A DNA stretch of 64,000 bases. It comes from Flavobacterium salmonis (lineage in GTDB: Bacteria; Bacteroidota; Bacteroidia; Flavobacteriales; Flavobacteriaceae). Below are positions 18,759-26,670 of the stretch, piece by piece. Below the pieces are notes generated by a model, which worked only from the letters and a program-made list of their open reading frames with translations, was not told the DNA's origin and made no database searches. The first letter of the stretch is position 1. Each line of letters starts with the position of its first letter. The DNA is taken from positions 62,001 through 126,000 of the forward strand of contig NZ_CAIJDP010000062.1 of the NCBI RefSeq assembly GCF_903819435.1, read 5' to 3'. A program made the position numbers and the translations under genes.

Positions 18759-21170
18759 ATGAATTTAAACATCATAAAAAAAGCTTTTTTTATTGTACTT
18801 TTTACTTTTTTCTATGCAAAAATGACGGCCCAGTCGAGCCATGTTTTATGGTACAATCAGCCAGCCGAATTTTTTGAAGAAACACTGGTTTTAGGAAACG
18901 GAAAGATGGGGGCTACCGTTTTCGGCGGAGTCAGTTCAGACAAAATTTATCTAAATGACATTTCGCTTTGGTCGGGAGAACCAGTAAATAGGAATATGAA
19001 TCCCGAGGCCTATAAAAATGTACCGGCTATTAGGGCAGCATTGAAGAATGAAGACTATAAGTTGGCGGATGAATTAAATAAAAAATTAGAAGGCTCTTAT
19101 TCTCAGTCTTTTTCGCCACTTGGCACATTGCATATTTCGCATTTTAAAGAAGATACTAAAGCCACTAATTATTATAGGGAATTAGATATAAATAATGCGG
19201 TTTCCAAAATTAGTTATGAAATTGACAATGTAAAATATACTCGTGAGTATTTTGTTTCAGCCCCTGATCAAATCATGGTTATTAAGATAACATCTGGTAA
19301 AAAGAACAACCTGAATTTTTTAATAGATTTTGAAAGTTTATTGAAATTTAAAACGGATGCGAGTAAAAATCAATTAAAAATTAATGGTTATGCGCCGTAT
19401 CATGCTGAGCCAAGTTATGTTAAAAGTGATAATCCCATTCTATTTGATGAAAATAGAGGGACTCGTTTTACAAGCTTAGTTCAAATTAAAAATACAGGTG
19501 GTACAATTATTACTGACGAGAATAAAATTGGAGTAAAAAATGCAACTGAAGCTTTGATTTTTGTTTCTATAGCTACAAGTTTTAATGGTTTTGATAAAAA
19601 TCCTAGTACAGAAGGTTTAGATAATAAGGCAATTGCAGCAGAAAATATGTCGAAAGCTATTTCTAAATCGTATAAGTCATTAAAAGAAGCTCATATTTCA
19701 GATTACCAAAAATTATTTAAACGTGTGCGTTTAGACTTAGGAAAGACCACTGCCCCTAATTTGCCCACTGACGAGCGTTTATTGCGTTATTCAGATGGTG
19801 AAGAAGATAAAAATTTAGAGACTCTGTATTTTCAATACGGACGATATTTACTAATAAGTAGTTCTAGGACATTAGGTATCCCTGCTAATTTACAAGGTAT
19901 ATGGAATCCTTATATGCGTCCGCCCTGGAGTAGTAATTATACCACAAATATCAATGTTGAAGAGAATTACTGGCTAGCTGAAAACACAAATCTTTCTGAG
20001 CTACACCAGCCTCTTTTGAGTTTTATAAAAAACATTTCTGAAACCGGTAAAATAACAGCAAAAACATTTTATGGAGTGGATGGCTGGGCGGTGGCTCATA
20101 ATTCTGATATCTGGGCGATGAGTAATCCTGTTGGAAATTTTGGTGGCGGAGATCCTAACTGGGCTTGCTGGAATATGGGAGGTGCCTGGTTGAGTACACA
20201 TATTTGGGAACATTATATGTTTTCTCAGGATTTAAATTATCTTAAAAATCAAGGTTATGATTTAATGCGTGGAGCAGCACAATTTTGTTTAGAATGGTTA
20301 GTTGAAGATAAAAATGGTTATTTAGTTACTTCTCCGTCTACTTCTCCCGAAAACCTGTACATTACCCCGAGCGGTTATGTGGGTGCTACTTTGTATGGCG
20401 GTGCTGCTGATTTAGCCATGATTAGACAGTGTTTCTCTAATGCAATTGAAGCTTCTAAAGTTTTAAAAACAGATGCAGAATTTAGAATAAAACTTGAAAA
20501 GGCACTTTCAAAATTATATCCTTACCAAATTGGTAAAGCCGGAAATTTACAAGAATGGTATTTTGACTGGAAAGATCAGGAACCGAAACACCGTCATCAA
20601 TCTCATTTATTTGGATTGTTTCCGGGGAATCATATTTCGCCTTTAACAACACCTGAGTTAGCCAATGCTGCCAGAACAACTTTAGAAATAAAAGGTGATG
20701 AAACCACAGGTTGGTCAAAAGGATGGCGTATTAATCTATGGGCCAGGCTTCTTGACGGAAACAGAGCTTATAAAATGTATCGTGAATTACTTCGTTACGT
20801 TGATCCTGATGGGAAGAAAACAGAAAATCCGAGGAGAGGTGGAGGAACATATCCTAATTTGTTTGATGCCCATCCGCCATTTCAGATTGATGGGAATTTT
20901 GGAGGTGCCGCAGCAGTAGCCGAAATGCTGGTTCAGTCTGATGAAAACGAAATCCGATTACTTCCTGCTCTTCCAGATGTCTGGGAAACCGGTTCTGTAA
21001 AAGGGCTTTGCGCGCGGGGAGGATTCGAAATTGAAATGGAATGGAGTAATAAAACAGTAAGTAAAATTTCAGTTTCTTCTAAAAATGGAGGAAAAACAAC
21101 TTTAATCAGTGGAGATAAAAAACAAAATATCACATTAAAAAAAGGACAGAAATTAGAGATAAACTGGTAA
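18759..21170 (+). CDS. Glycoside hydrolase family 95 alpha-L-fucosidase
   Basis: About 803 residues from the ATG at 18759, chosen because the signal peptide begins MNLNIIKKAFF; an ATG 9 bp upstream is the alternative. GH95 layout: N-terminal beta-sandwich (30-280), helical linker, (alpha/alpha)6 barrel (about 340-720) and C-terminal beta domain. In numbering from the upstream ATG, conserved residues are Asn400 and Asn402 (NINVEENYW), Glu534 (STSPEN) and Asp714 (IDGNFGG), matching the catalytic set of alpha-1,2-fucosidases. This would cut terminal fucose from galactose in fucosylated xyloglucan. It is separated from the other enzymes by ~400 bp. Confidence 0.88.
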   Translation: MNLNIIKKAFFIVLFTFFYAKMTAQSSHVLWYNQPAEFFEETLVLGNGKMGATVFGGVSSDKIYLNDISLWSGEPVNRNMNPEAYKNVPAIRAALKNEDYKLADELNKKLEGSYSQSFSPLGTLHISHFKEDTKATNYYRELDINNAVSKISYEIDNVKYTREYFVSAPDQIMVIKITSGKKNNLNFLIDFESLLKFKTDASKNQLKINGYAPYHAEPSYVKSDNPILFDENRGTRFTSLVQIKNTGGTIITDENKIGVKNATEALIFVSIATSFNGFDKNPSTEGLDNKAIAAENMSKAISKSYKSLKEAHISDYQKLFKRVRLDLGKTTAPNLPTDERLLRYSDGEEDKNLETLYFQYGRYLLISSSRTLGIPANLQGIWNPYMRPPWSSNYTTNINVEENYWLAENTNLSELHQPLLSFIKNISETGKITAKTFYGVDGWAVAHNSDIWAMSNPVGNFGGGDPNWACWNMGGAWLSTHIWEHYMFSQDLNYLKNQGYDLMRGAAQFCLEWLVEDKNGYLVTSPSTSPENLYITPSGYVGATLYGGAADLAMIRQCFSNAIEASKVLKTDAEFRIKLEKALSKLYPYQIGKAGNLQEWYFDWKDQEPKHRHQSHLFGLFPGNHISPLTTPELANAARTTLEIKGDETTGWSKGWRINLWARLLDGNRAYKMYRELLRYVDPDGKKTENPRRGGGTYPNLFDAHPPFQIDGNFGGAAAVAEMLVQSDENEIRLLPALPDVWETGSVKGLCARGGFEIEMEWSNKTVSKISVSSKNGGKTTLISGDKKQNITLKKGQKLEINW

Positions 21171-21174
21171 GAAT

Positions 21175-21210
21175 AATAGAGGTAGCTAATTAACTGCCTC
21201 TATTTTTTTT
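21175..21210 (+). terminator. Intrinsic terminator of the polysaccharide locus
   Basis: Stem AATAGAGG-(T/C)AG pairing with CTGCCTCTATT, loop of ~5 bases, followed by eight T. It marks the end of the hydrolase cluster. Confidence 0.85.
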
Positions 21211-21271
21211 AATAACTATTCTGATTAGCAAAACAATACAACCCATAATTGTAAAGCAATCTAATTTTAGC

Positions 21272-21279
21272 TAACTTTG
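21272..21279 (+). promoter_or_regulatory. -7 box TAACTTTG before the Panacea gene
   Basis: Perfect match to the Bacteroidota -7 consensus TAnnTTTG, 20 bp before the ATG at 21300. It would drive the two-gene Panacea unit. Confidence 0.6.
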
Positions 21280-21299
21280 ATAAATAATATTCTATAATT

Positions 21300-21761
21300 A
21301 TGTCTTATAACCCAACAACAGTCGCTAATTATTTCATAGATAAATATTCCAAAACAGGGAATCTTACTCCTATGAAAATAATCAAGCTTACTTATATTGC
21401 CTATGGCTGGTATTTGGCCCTGACAGATAAAAAAGAAAGGCTAATTGATGAAAACCCGATTGCCTGGGATTTTGGGCCGGTTTTCCCTTCATTGTATTAT
21501 AGTATCAAACAGTATAAGAAAGAAAAAATTACTGAAAAAATTCCGAATGCTACTAAAAACGAAAAAATCAGAAGTGAAGATGAAAAGTTTTTAGATAAAA
21601 TCTGGGACGTTTATGGAAGATTTGATGGAATATATTTGAGTGCTCTGACCCATATTGAAGGGACACCATGGCAAAAAGTATATCGTAAGGATTCTAATGC
21701 GGTTATTTCTGATGATGATATTTTTGAGCATTACAATAATTTAAAACCAATTTCTACTTAA
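21300..21761 (+). CDS. Panacea-domain (DUF4065) protein, likely antitoxin
   Basis: A 153-residue soluble protein matching the Panacea/SocA-like family: N-terminal VANYFIDKY, TPMKIIKLTYIAYGWYLAL (residues ~22-40) and WDFGPVFPSLYYSIK (~58-72). Panacea proteins act as antitoxins for very different small toxins, usually encoded next door. The next gene starts one base after this stop and encodes a small membrane protein, so a two-gene toxin-antitoxin unit is likely. Some Panacea proteins have other partners, so the role is inferred. Confidence 0.8.
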   Translation: MSYNPTTVANYFIDKYSKTGNLTPMKIIKLTYIAYGWYLALTDKKERLIDENPIAWDFGPVFPSLYYSIKQYKKEKITEKIPNATKNEKIRSEDEKFLDKIWDVYGRFDGIYLSALTHIEGTPWQKVYRKDSNAVISDDDIFEHYNNLKPIST

Positions 21762-21762
21762 G

Positions 21763-22122
21763 ATGTCTTTACTCAATTTAAGCAATATTTCTATTGAAAA
21801 TACTGCTGCAGTCAGACCTGTTGATATTGATAATGCCCGCATTCAAAACCAAATTCTGGAAGATAGACTGGGAAATGCAAAAGTGGGAAGGTTTTTAGAA
21901 GATACAATGCTAAGAAGATATCTTACTTATATTTTTTCGTTCATTATTTTTCTGTGGCTTGCAGCTGTTATCTCCATTTTATATTTCAATCACAATCTGT
22001 TGGAACTGAATCTTTCAGAAAATGTACTGATAACTTTACTGACTACTTCATCAGTGAATGTCATTGGAATGATGTTGATTATTCTGAAAAATTTATTTCC
22101 TCAGGCGCCTAATCAGGGTTAA
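21763..22122 (+). CDS. Small two-helix membrane protein, candidate toxin partner
   Basis: A 119-residue protein I do not recognise by family. Residues 1-50 are polar (with a possible short helix 20-48). Two membrane helices follow at about 53-75 and 88-109, with a short loop and short tail. It begins one base after the Panacea gene, implying translational coupling. Membrane-acting toxins are among the known partners of Panacea antitoxins, so this is the candidate toxin. It is longer than classic toxic peptides and could instead be an unrelated membrane protein. Confidence 0.65.
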   Translation: MSLLNLSNISIENTAAVRPVDIDNARIQNQILEDRLGNAKVGRFLEDTMLRRYLTYIFSFIIFLWLAAVISILYFNHNLLELNLSENVLITLLTTSSVNVIGMMLIILKNLFPQAPNQG

Positions 22123-22142
22123 TAAAAGTAAGGATTAATGAT

Positions 22143-22206
22143 GTGTCAGGCTGAGCGGAGTCGAAGCTCATTAATATTTAAAAAGCCTTGACTCCGTACA
22201 GGATGA
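22143..22206. repeat. Degenerate inverted repeat containing CAGGCTGAGCGGAGTCGAAG
   Basis: The word TGTCAGGCTGAGCGGAGTCG and a degenerate inverted partner (CTTGACTCCG...CAGGATGA) lie in the spacer between the Panacea unit and the convergent cvpA. It looks like a decayed copy of an interspersed hairpin element. Confidence 0.6.
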
Positions 22207-22223
22207 TAATGGTATTTATAGCA

Positions 22224-22754
22224 CTATTCTTTTTCTGCAGACTTTTCAGCATTCGCTTTTTTCAATTTTTCATATCCTTTTTCAATCGAAGGATATACAA
22301 AAGCCGCTATTTTTTTAATCGGATTATAAAAAATATAATGGTCTAAAGTTTGTTTTTTGGCAAAAGTCTGGTTGAAGTTTATTTTTTCAAACAGTGAAAT
22401 AAAAATACTTACGATCAAAACGGTTTTCAAAACTCTGAAAAAGCCTCCACCCAATTTGTTAATCCATCCCAAATAAGCAAAATCAGCTATTCCGGTTAAA
22501 ATTTTGGCTAAGAAATAAACGCCTATTACCACTAAAATAAAAGTCAGGATAAAAGCTGTAACCTGAACCGTGTTCGGATTCCATGAAACATATTTTACAA
22601 TAATGTTTTTTAGAAAAGAAGAGAATTTAATGGCTATATAAATTCCTAAAAGTAAAGAAATAAAAGAAGCAACTTCTACAAAAAGACCATTTTTGATGCC
22701 CTTGTATAAACTGAAGGCCAAAAGTGCCCCTAAAAGCATATCGAAAAAACTCAT
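22224..22754 (-). CDS. cvpA: CvpA family membrane protein
   Basis: About 176 residues from the ATG at 22754. A TTG start at 22781 falls inside the -7 box and is rejected. It has four predicted membrane helices typical of CvpA: MSFFDMLLGALLAFSLYKG at the start, then ASFISLLLGIYIAIKFSSFL, VTAFILTFILVVIGVYFL and FRVLKTVLIVSIFISL, with a polar Lys/Glu-rich tail. CvpA proteins are linked to colicin V export, envelope homeostasis and biofilm traits; the exact role here is unknown. Divergently transcribed from the next gene. Confidence 0.82.
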   Translation of the reverse strand: MSFFDMLLGALLAFSLYKGIKNGLFVEVASFISLLLGIYIAIKFSSFLKNIIVKYVSWNPNTVQVTAFILTFILVVIGVYFLAKILTGIADFAYLGWINKLGGGFFRVLKTVLIVSIFISLFEKINFNQTFAKKQTLDHYIFYNPIKKIAAFVYPSIEKGYEKLKKANAEKSAEKE

Positions 22755-22778
22755 AATTAACGTTATTTTAATGAGACG

Positions 22779-22834
22779 CAAATATAAAAGAATTTATCAG
22801 GGATGTGTTCTCAAATTTCAACTCCGTATCTTTG
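22779..22834. promoter_or_regulatory. Divergent promoters for cvpA (-) and the 22919 gene (+)
   Basis: On the - strand, TATATTTG at 22786-22779 lies 25 bp before the cvpA ATG. On the + strand, TATCTTTG at 22827-22834 lies 85 bp before the next gene. Both match the TAnnTTTG -7 element. The + leader contains the palindrome CAGATT-N6-AATCTG and three AAATCAC/T units directly before the start codon. Confidence 0.6.
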
Positions 22835-22918
22835 CAGCAATAATTTTAGAGTTTAAAACAGAATCAGATTTGAAACAATCTGAAATATGCAGTCTAAAAT
22901 CACAAATCACAAATCATA

Positions 22919-23275
22919 ATGTCCAGAGATACACAACTAAAAGAGCGCTGGGAAAAGCTCGTTAATATATTATCTAATCAGTTTTCGCAGGGAGAAGACT
23001 TAGATTTGGACGCCATAATTTACCTTATTGGAGTTCAGGAGCTGGGAAAAGTACACCGCGAATTCAAAAAAGATGAAAAACTGAACCTGATGCACATCGC
23101 CATTTGTCGATTATTAGAACCTTACGGGTTTTATGAATTCGAATATTTTGATGACGAAGGCTGGCCACATTACAAAGTAAAAGAAGAACTGCCACCATTA
23201 AAAGCAGGTGAACAATCCGTTTTGATGAAAGAAGCGATTGTAAATTATTTTTTGGAAAGAGAATTGATTGAGTAA
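22919..23275 (+). CDS. Conserved hypothetical protein, 118 aa
   Basis: A small acidic soluble protein I cannot assign to a named family. It looks alpha-helical at the start (residues 5-50), and the second half carries LLEPYGFYEFEYFDDEGWPHYKV (about 62-84) and ends in another helix. No signal peptide or metal motif. The start is the ATG directly after three AAATCAC-type units. Strong codon bias like its neighbours supports a real gene, probably a lineage-specific core protein. Confidence 0.75.
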   Translation: MSRDTQLKERWEKLVNILSNQFSQGEDLDLDAIIYLIGVQELGKVHREFKKDEKLNLMHIAICRLLEPYGFYEFEYFDDEGWPHYKVKEELPPLKAGEQSVLMKEAIVNYFLERELIE

Positions 23276-23321
23276 AAATTGATTTCAAATTGCAATTTTG
23301 GATCAAATAAAAGACCTGAGA

Positions 23322-23849
23322 ATGTGTAGATATGGAATAACCCAGTATAAGCCTCATTATGCCTGCTTTAACTGTCGGAAAACATTCAAAAGAAGATTCA
23401 GAAAGGATGTGAAAAATGGAGAAAGCTTTGTTTTTGAAGCCAAATGCCCGGACTGTAGAGGATTAATGGCAGATATGGGACTTGATTTTGAATCACCAAA
23501 AAAGGACGATTTAAAAAAATGGAAACATTTGGAAAGTCTTTATTCAGTAGGAATTACATTTCATTCCTGTGGATGCAGTGGACCGGGATATATTCCAAAT
23601 TCAAAAGAAAAACTAATAGAGTATTTTGAAGAGTTAAAACAAACTTATTTTAAAAACATCGATTTTTGGCGTACAAGAGTAGAACCATCAACTAAAAGTG
23701 AAAAAGATCGGGACTCGACTAAAAACTGGATTGAATTAAGTAAAGTTTCGTCTAATTATAACAAAGAGTCAGTTAAAAATCAAGAGGGAATAGATTACTG
23801 GATAAAACGAATTAAGGAAATAGAAGGGAAAATTAGTGTGATAAAATAG
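23322..23849 (+). CDS. Hypothetical protein with zinc-ribbon-like N-terminus
   Basis: About 175 residues from the ATG at 23322; a TTG start 24 bp earlier is possible. The N-terminal 50 residues hold two Cys pairs (CFNC near residue 14 and CPDC near 45) spaced like a zinc ribbon, followed by an HSCGCSGPGY motif near residue 80. The C-terminal half is charged and helical (EYFEELKQTY, later IDYWIKRIKEIEGKI). No catalytic domain recognised; nucleic-acid or protein binding through the zinc ribbon is a guess. Confidence 0.7.
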   Translation: MCRYGITQYKPHYACFNCRKTFKRRFRKDVKNGESFVFEAKCPDCRGLMADMGLDFESPKKDDLKKWKHLESLYSVGITFHSCGCSGPGYIPNSKEKLIEYFEELKQTYFKNIDFWRTRVEPSTKSEKDRDSTKNWIELSKVSSNYNKESVKNQEGIDYWIKRIKEIEGKISVIK

Positions 23850-23942
23850 TGAGAAAAGAGCAATTTTGCATTAAGATTGAAGATATTCTTAAGCTTTAGA
23901 AATACTTCTGACTTCTTACACCTAATATCTGACTTTTTTCCT

Positions 23943-23950
23943 TAAATTTG
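23943..23950 (+). promoter_or_regulatory. -7 box TAAATTTG of pheS
   Basis: Perfect TAnnTTTG match 16 bp before the pheS ATG, giving a very short leader. Confidence 0.65.
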
Positions 23951-23966
23951 TACCCTCAATTGTAGA

Positions 23967-24992
23967 ATGGAAATGATAGACAAGATAAAAGAACATATCG
24001 AGGAAGCTAAAGCCTTTAATGATAAAAATAAAGAATCTTTAGAGAAGTTCCGTGTTAAATATTTAGGAAGTAAAGGTTTGGTACGAGAGCTTTTTAATGA
24101 GTTCAGAAATATTCCGAATGACCAGAAAAAAGATTTTGGTCAAGTCATGAATACCTTAAAAGCGGTTGCTGAAGAAAGAGTAAAAGCGATTCAGGAAGAG
24201 CTTGAAAGTAAGGAAGAAGTAAAAGGTTTTTTTGGAGACTTAACGCGTTCGCCTGAGCCTGTAATTATTGGTTCGCGTCATCCTATTTCGATTGTTAAAA
24301 ATCAAATTATAGATATTTTTGCCAACATTGGTTTCAACGTTTCCGAAGGTCCGGAAATCGAAGACGACTGGCATAATTTTACTGCACTGAACTTACCTGA
24401 ATACCATCCGGCACGTGATATGCAGGATACCTTTTTCATTCAGACCAATCCTGATGTGCTGTTGCGTACGCATACATCATCTGTTCAGGTACGTTATATG
24501 GAAAATCACAAACCGCCAATCCGTACCATTTCTCCGGGACGTGTGTTTCGTAACGAAGCGATTTCGTCACGTTCGCATTGTATTTTCCATCAGGTAGAAG
24601 GTTTGTACATTGACAAAGATGTTTCTTTTGCCGATTTAAAACAGACCTTGCTTTATTTCACGAAAGAAATGTTCGGTAAATCTAAGATTCGTTTGCGTCC
24701 GTCATACTTTCCATTTACAGAACCAAGTGCCGAAATTGATATTTACTGGGGCTTAAAAACCGAAACGGATTACCGTATCACAAAAGGAACCGGCTGGCTG
24801 GAAATTGGAGGCTGCGGAATGGTAGATCCAAACGTTCTTAAAAACTGTGACATCAATCCTGATGAATTCAATGGTTTTGCTTTCGGAATGGGAGTAGAGC
24901 GTATTGCGATGCTGCTGTACCAAATTGGAGATATCCGTATGTTTTACGAAAATGATGTTCGTTTCTTAGAGCAATTCAAAGCAAATATATAA
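23967..24992 (+). CDS. pheS: Phenylalanyl-tRNA synthetase alpha subunit
   Basis: A 341-residue class II aminoacyl-tRNA synthetase subunit that joins phenylalanine to tRNA-Phe together with PheT. An N-terminal coiled coil (1-90) is followed by the catalytic core. Motif 2 is in TISPGRVFRNEAISSRSHCIFHQVEG (about residues 179-204), and motif 3 is FNGFAFGMGVERIAML near residue 315. GGCGM (~277-281) contributes to the amino-acid pocket. Length is normal (about 340). ATGs at 23967 and 23973 are both possible starts. pheT is not adjacent. Confidence 0.97.
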   Translation: MEMIDKIKEHIEEAKAFNDKNKESLEKFRVKYLGSKGLVRELFNEFRNIPNDQKKDFGQVMNTLKAVAEERVKAIQEELESKEEVKGFFGDLTRSPEPVIIGSRHPISIVKNQIIDIFANIGFNVSEGPEIEDDWHNFTALNLPEYHPARDMQDTFFIQTNPDVLLRTHTSSVQVRYMENHKPPIRTISPGRVFRNEAISSRSHCIFHQVEGLYIDKDVSFADLKQTLLYFTKEMFGKSKIRLRPSYFPFTEPSAEIDIYWGLKTETDYRITKGTGWLEIGGCGMVDPNVLKNCDINPDEFNGFAFGMGVERIAMLLYQIGDIRMFYENDVRFLEQFKANI

Positions 24993-24994
24993 TT

Positions 24995-25064
24995 AAGTCA
25001 AAAGTCAAAAGTCGAAAGTCTCAAAGTTTGGGACTTTCGACTTTTGACTTTATAACTTTTGACT
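24995..25064. repeat. Inverted word repeat AAGTCAAAAGTCGAAAGTC
   Basis: Three copies of a degenerate AAAGTC(A/G) word (24995-25020) face three reverse-complement copies (25032-25064, GACTTTCGACTTTTGACTTT), making a long hairpin. It fills the entire spacer from the pheS stop to three bases before the next ATG. Confidence 0.85.
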
Positions 25065-25067
25065 AAT

Positions 25068-25475
25068 ATGAAAAAAGATATTACAATCCCCGAAGTAGAA
25101 AACGTATTCTTAGCCGCCGTTCAGGAATGGAGCGACGATTTTATGGAAAAAGTTTGGTACGCTTATCTGGTAAACGACAGCGACTTTAATTTAGACAGCG
25201 TGATGGTGGTTTCAAAAGCTTTTGGAACAATTGAAGGAGAAATGAAAAAAACGTCTATTTTACGTCATGCCTTTGTTGAGGTTCCTGCGGTTTCTGTAGT
25301 TAAAATCGAAATGGTTGAAAAAAGTCTTTTGGTTTTGAACAATGAATTTATGGTGACTTTCTTTATTGGGAACACTTTATACGATAAGAAATTCATTTTC
25401 AAATCGAACTTAATCAACGAAAACAATACCGAAGAAGTGCCGATTTTGTTTGTTGAAGGAATTATGGTGAAATAG
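25068..25475 (+). CDS. Conserved hypothetical protein, 135 aa
   Basis: A soluble beta-rich protein starting at the ATG at 25068; the TTG nine bases upstream sits in the repeat. No known domain recognised. Alternating hydrophobic strands run from VWYAYLVN (about 25) to VPILFVEGIMV at the end, and there is no signal peptide. It follows pheS on the same strand, separated only by the word repeat, so it is probably co-transcribed. Confidence 0.75.
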   Translation: MKKDITIPEVENVFLAAVQEWSDDFMEKVWYAYLVNDSDFNLDSVMVVSKAFGTIEGEMKKTSILRHAFVEVPAVSVVKIEMVEKSLLVLNNEFMVTFFIGNTLYDKKFIFKSNLINENNTEEVPILFVEGIMVK

Positions 25476-25489
25476 ATTAAAAACTGCTG

Positions 25490-26050
25490 TTAGCGGTAAC
25501 GGTTGTTTTTTTCGTATTCTTTTTCTAGTTCATTCTGTTTGAACCAGAGTGGTATTCCAATAAGAGAGACAAATATTGAAGCCAAAAAAAGGAATATTCT
25601 TGTTCCAAAATTATCTAGTTCATTTATTTCGAATTTATACCGAATGTTATTATTGATTATTTCAAATGTCTTATCATTAGCTTTTTTTTCAATAATTGCA
25701 TTTTTTACTATCTTATTTTTGTTTTTACTATTTATTAGATTTAAACGATATACTGAACCATCAATCAATTGAATAGCAAAATAAGTATTAAAACGAGTTT
25801 GTTTCATCGGAAGTATAATCGTATCAAAAATTATTTGTGGTTTAATTTTTGCCTTAATAAATTTTTCATTTTCTATATTATCTGATTTATAAGGGTCAGA
25901 ATTTTTGGCAATGATTTGTCCAATTGTTACAACTATAATGATAGCAAAAATATAGTAGAATAATTTTTTTACACTTAACCTATTGTCATCTTTGTTTTTT
26001 AAAAACCTATAAAAATCAGTTGAATATTTGCTTGGTTCTGTGTTATACAT
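25490..26050 (-). CDS. Hypothetical membrane protein, 186 aa
   Basis: Two membrane helices flank an extracytoplasmic domain: residues ~30-48 (LFYYIFAIIIVVTIGQIIA) and ~152-172 (IFLFLASIFVSLIGIPLWF). The ~100-residue middle is Lys/Asn/Ile-rich and probably beta. The C-terminal tail is charged. More AT-rich and Asn/Ile-rich than its neighbours. No family recognised; convergent with the 25068 gene (14 bp apart). Confidence 0.65.
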   Translation of the reverse strand: MYNTEPSKYSTDFYRFLKNKDDNRLSVKKLFYYIFAIIIVVTIGQIIAKNSDPYKSDNIENEKFIKAKIKPQIIFDTIILPMKQTRFNTYFAIQLIDGSVYRLNLINSKNKNKIVKNAIIEKKANDKTFEIINNNIRYKFEINELDNFGTRIFLFLASIFVSLIGIPLWFKQNELEKEYEKNNRYR

Positions 26051-26094
26051 TTTTTTCTATAAATAGCCGTTATGTGCAGGTTAGTTTCAAGTTT

Positions 26095-26670
26095 TCAAAA
26101 CCTATAAACCTTCTCAGGCGTCACACAATAATTCAATTTTATATCCGATTCAAAAACATCATCAATCTGGACTACGGCTTCAAAAAAGGAAAGCCCAATT
26201 TTGATGGTTTCGGGTTTGCATTCAGCTAAAAATTTATCGTAAAACCCTTTTCCGTAGCCAATACGGTTTCCAAAAATATCGAAAGCTAAAAGCGGTACAA
26301 AAACGACATCAATAGTTTGAGAAGGAACCGGTAAGCCATTTACAGGTTCCGGAATATTGTATTGATTTTTCTTGATTTTGGTATTATCTGTCAGTAAAAA
26401 GTGCGACATGATTCGGGTTTCAAAATCACTTTTTGAAATTACGATTTCTTTGTCCTTTCCGGAAAGCAGATGCAGAATAAACTCGGTATTTACTTCTTTT
26501 TGTTCCTCTATTGGAAGAAAAACATGATAATACGTTTTGTCCCAAATAGATAAGGAGATCAATTGATTACTTATTTCAAGGCTTTTTTCTTCAATATTTT
26601 CCTCAGTAAGTTCTTTTCGGAGGTTTTTATAATGTAATCGCAGTTCTTTTTTAGTCGTCGGCATTTTCAT
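26095..26670 (-). CDS. 5-formyltetrahydrofolate cyclo-ligase
   Basis: A 191-residue enzyme that turns 5-formyl-THF into 5,10-methenyl-THF using ATP. The family motifs are visible: N-terminal KKELRLHYKNLRKEL, and FVPLLAFDIFGNRIGYGKGFYDKFL (about 130-153), the folate/ATP-binding signature. Usual length. Start: ATG at 26670 or 26664, both overlapping the end of the upstream gene by up to 20 bases, so the two genes are coupled. Confidence 0.93.
   Translation of the reverse strand: MKMPTTKKELRLHYKNLRKELTEENIEEKSLEISNQLISLSIWDKTYYHVFLPIEEQKEVNTEFILHLLSGKDKEIVISKSDFETRIMSHFLLTDNTKIKKNQYNIPEPVNGLPVPSQTIDVVFVPLLAFDIFGNRIGYGKGFYDKFLAECKPETIKIGLSFFEAVVQIDDVFESDIKLNYCVTPEKVYRF

Noticed and set aside
22779..22786. 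TTG start for cvpA at 22781, and similar TTG starts for the TonB receptor (41656), uvrC (27730), hppD (33869) and others
   Set aside because: These TTGs fall inside -7 boxes, repeats or leaders; nearby ATGs give normal protein starts.
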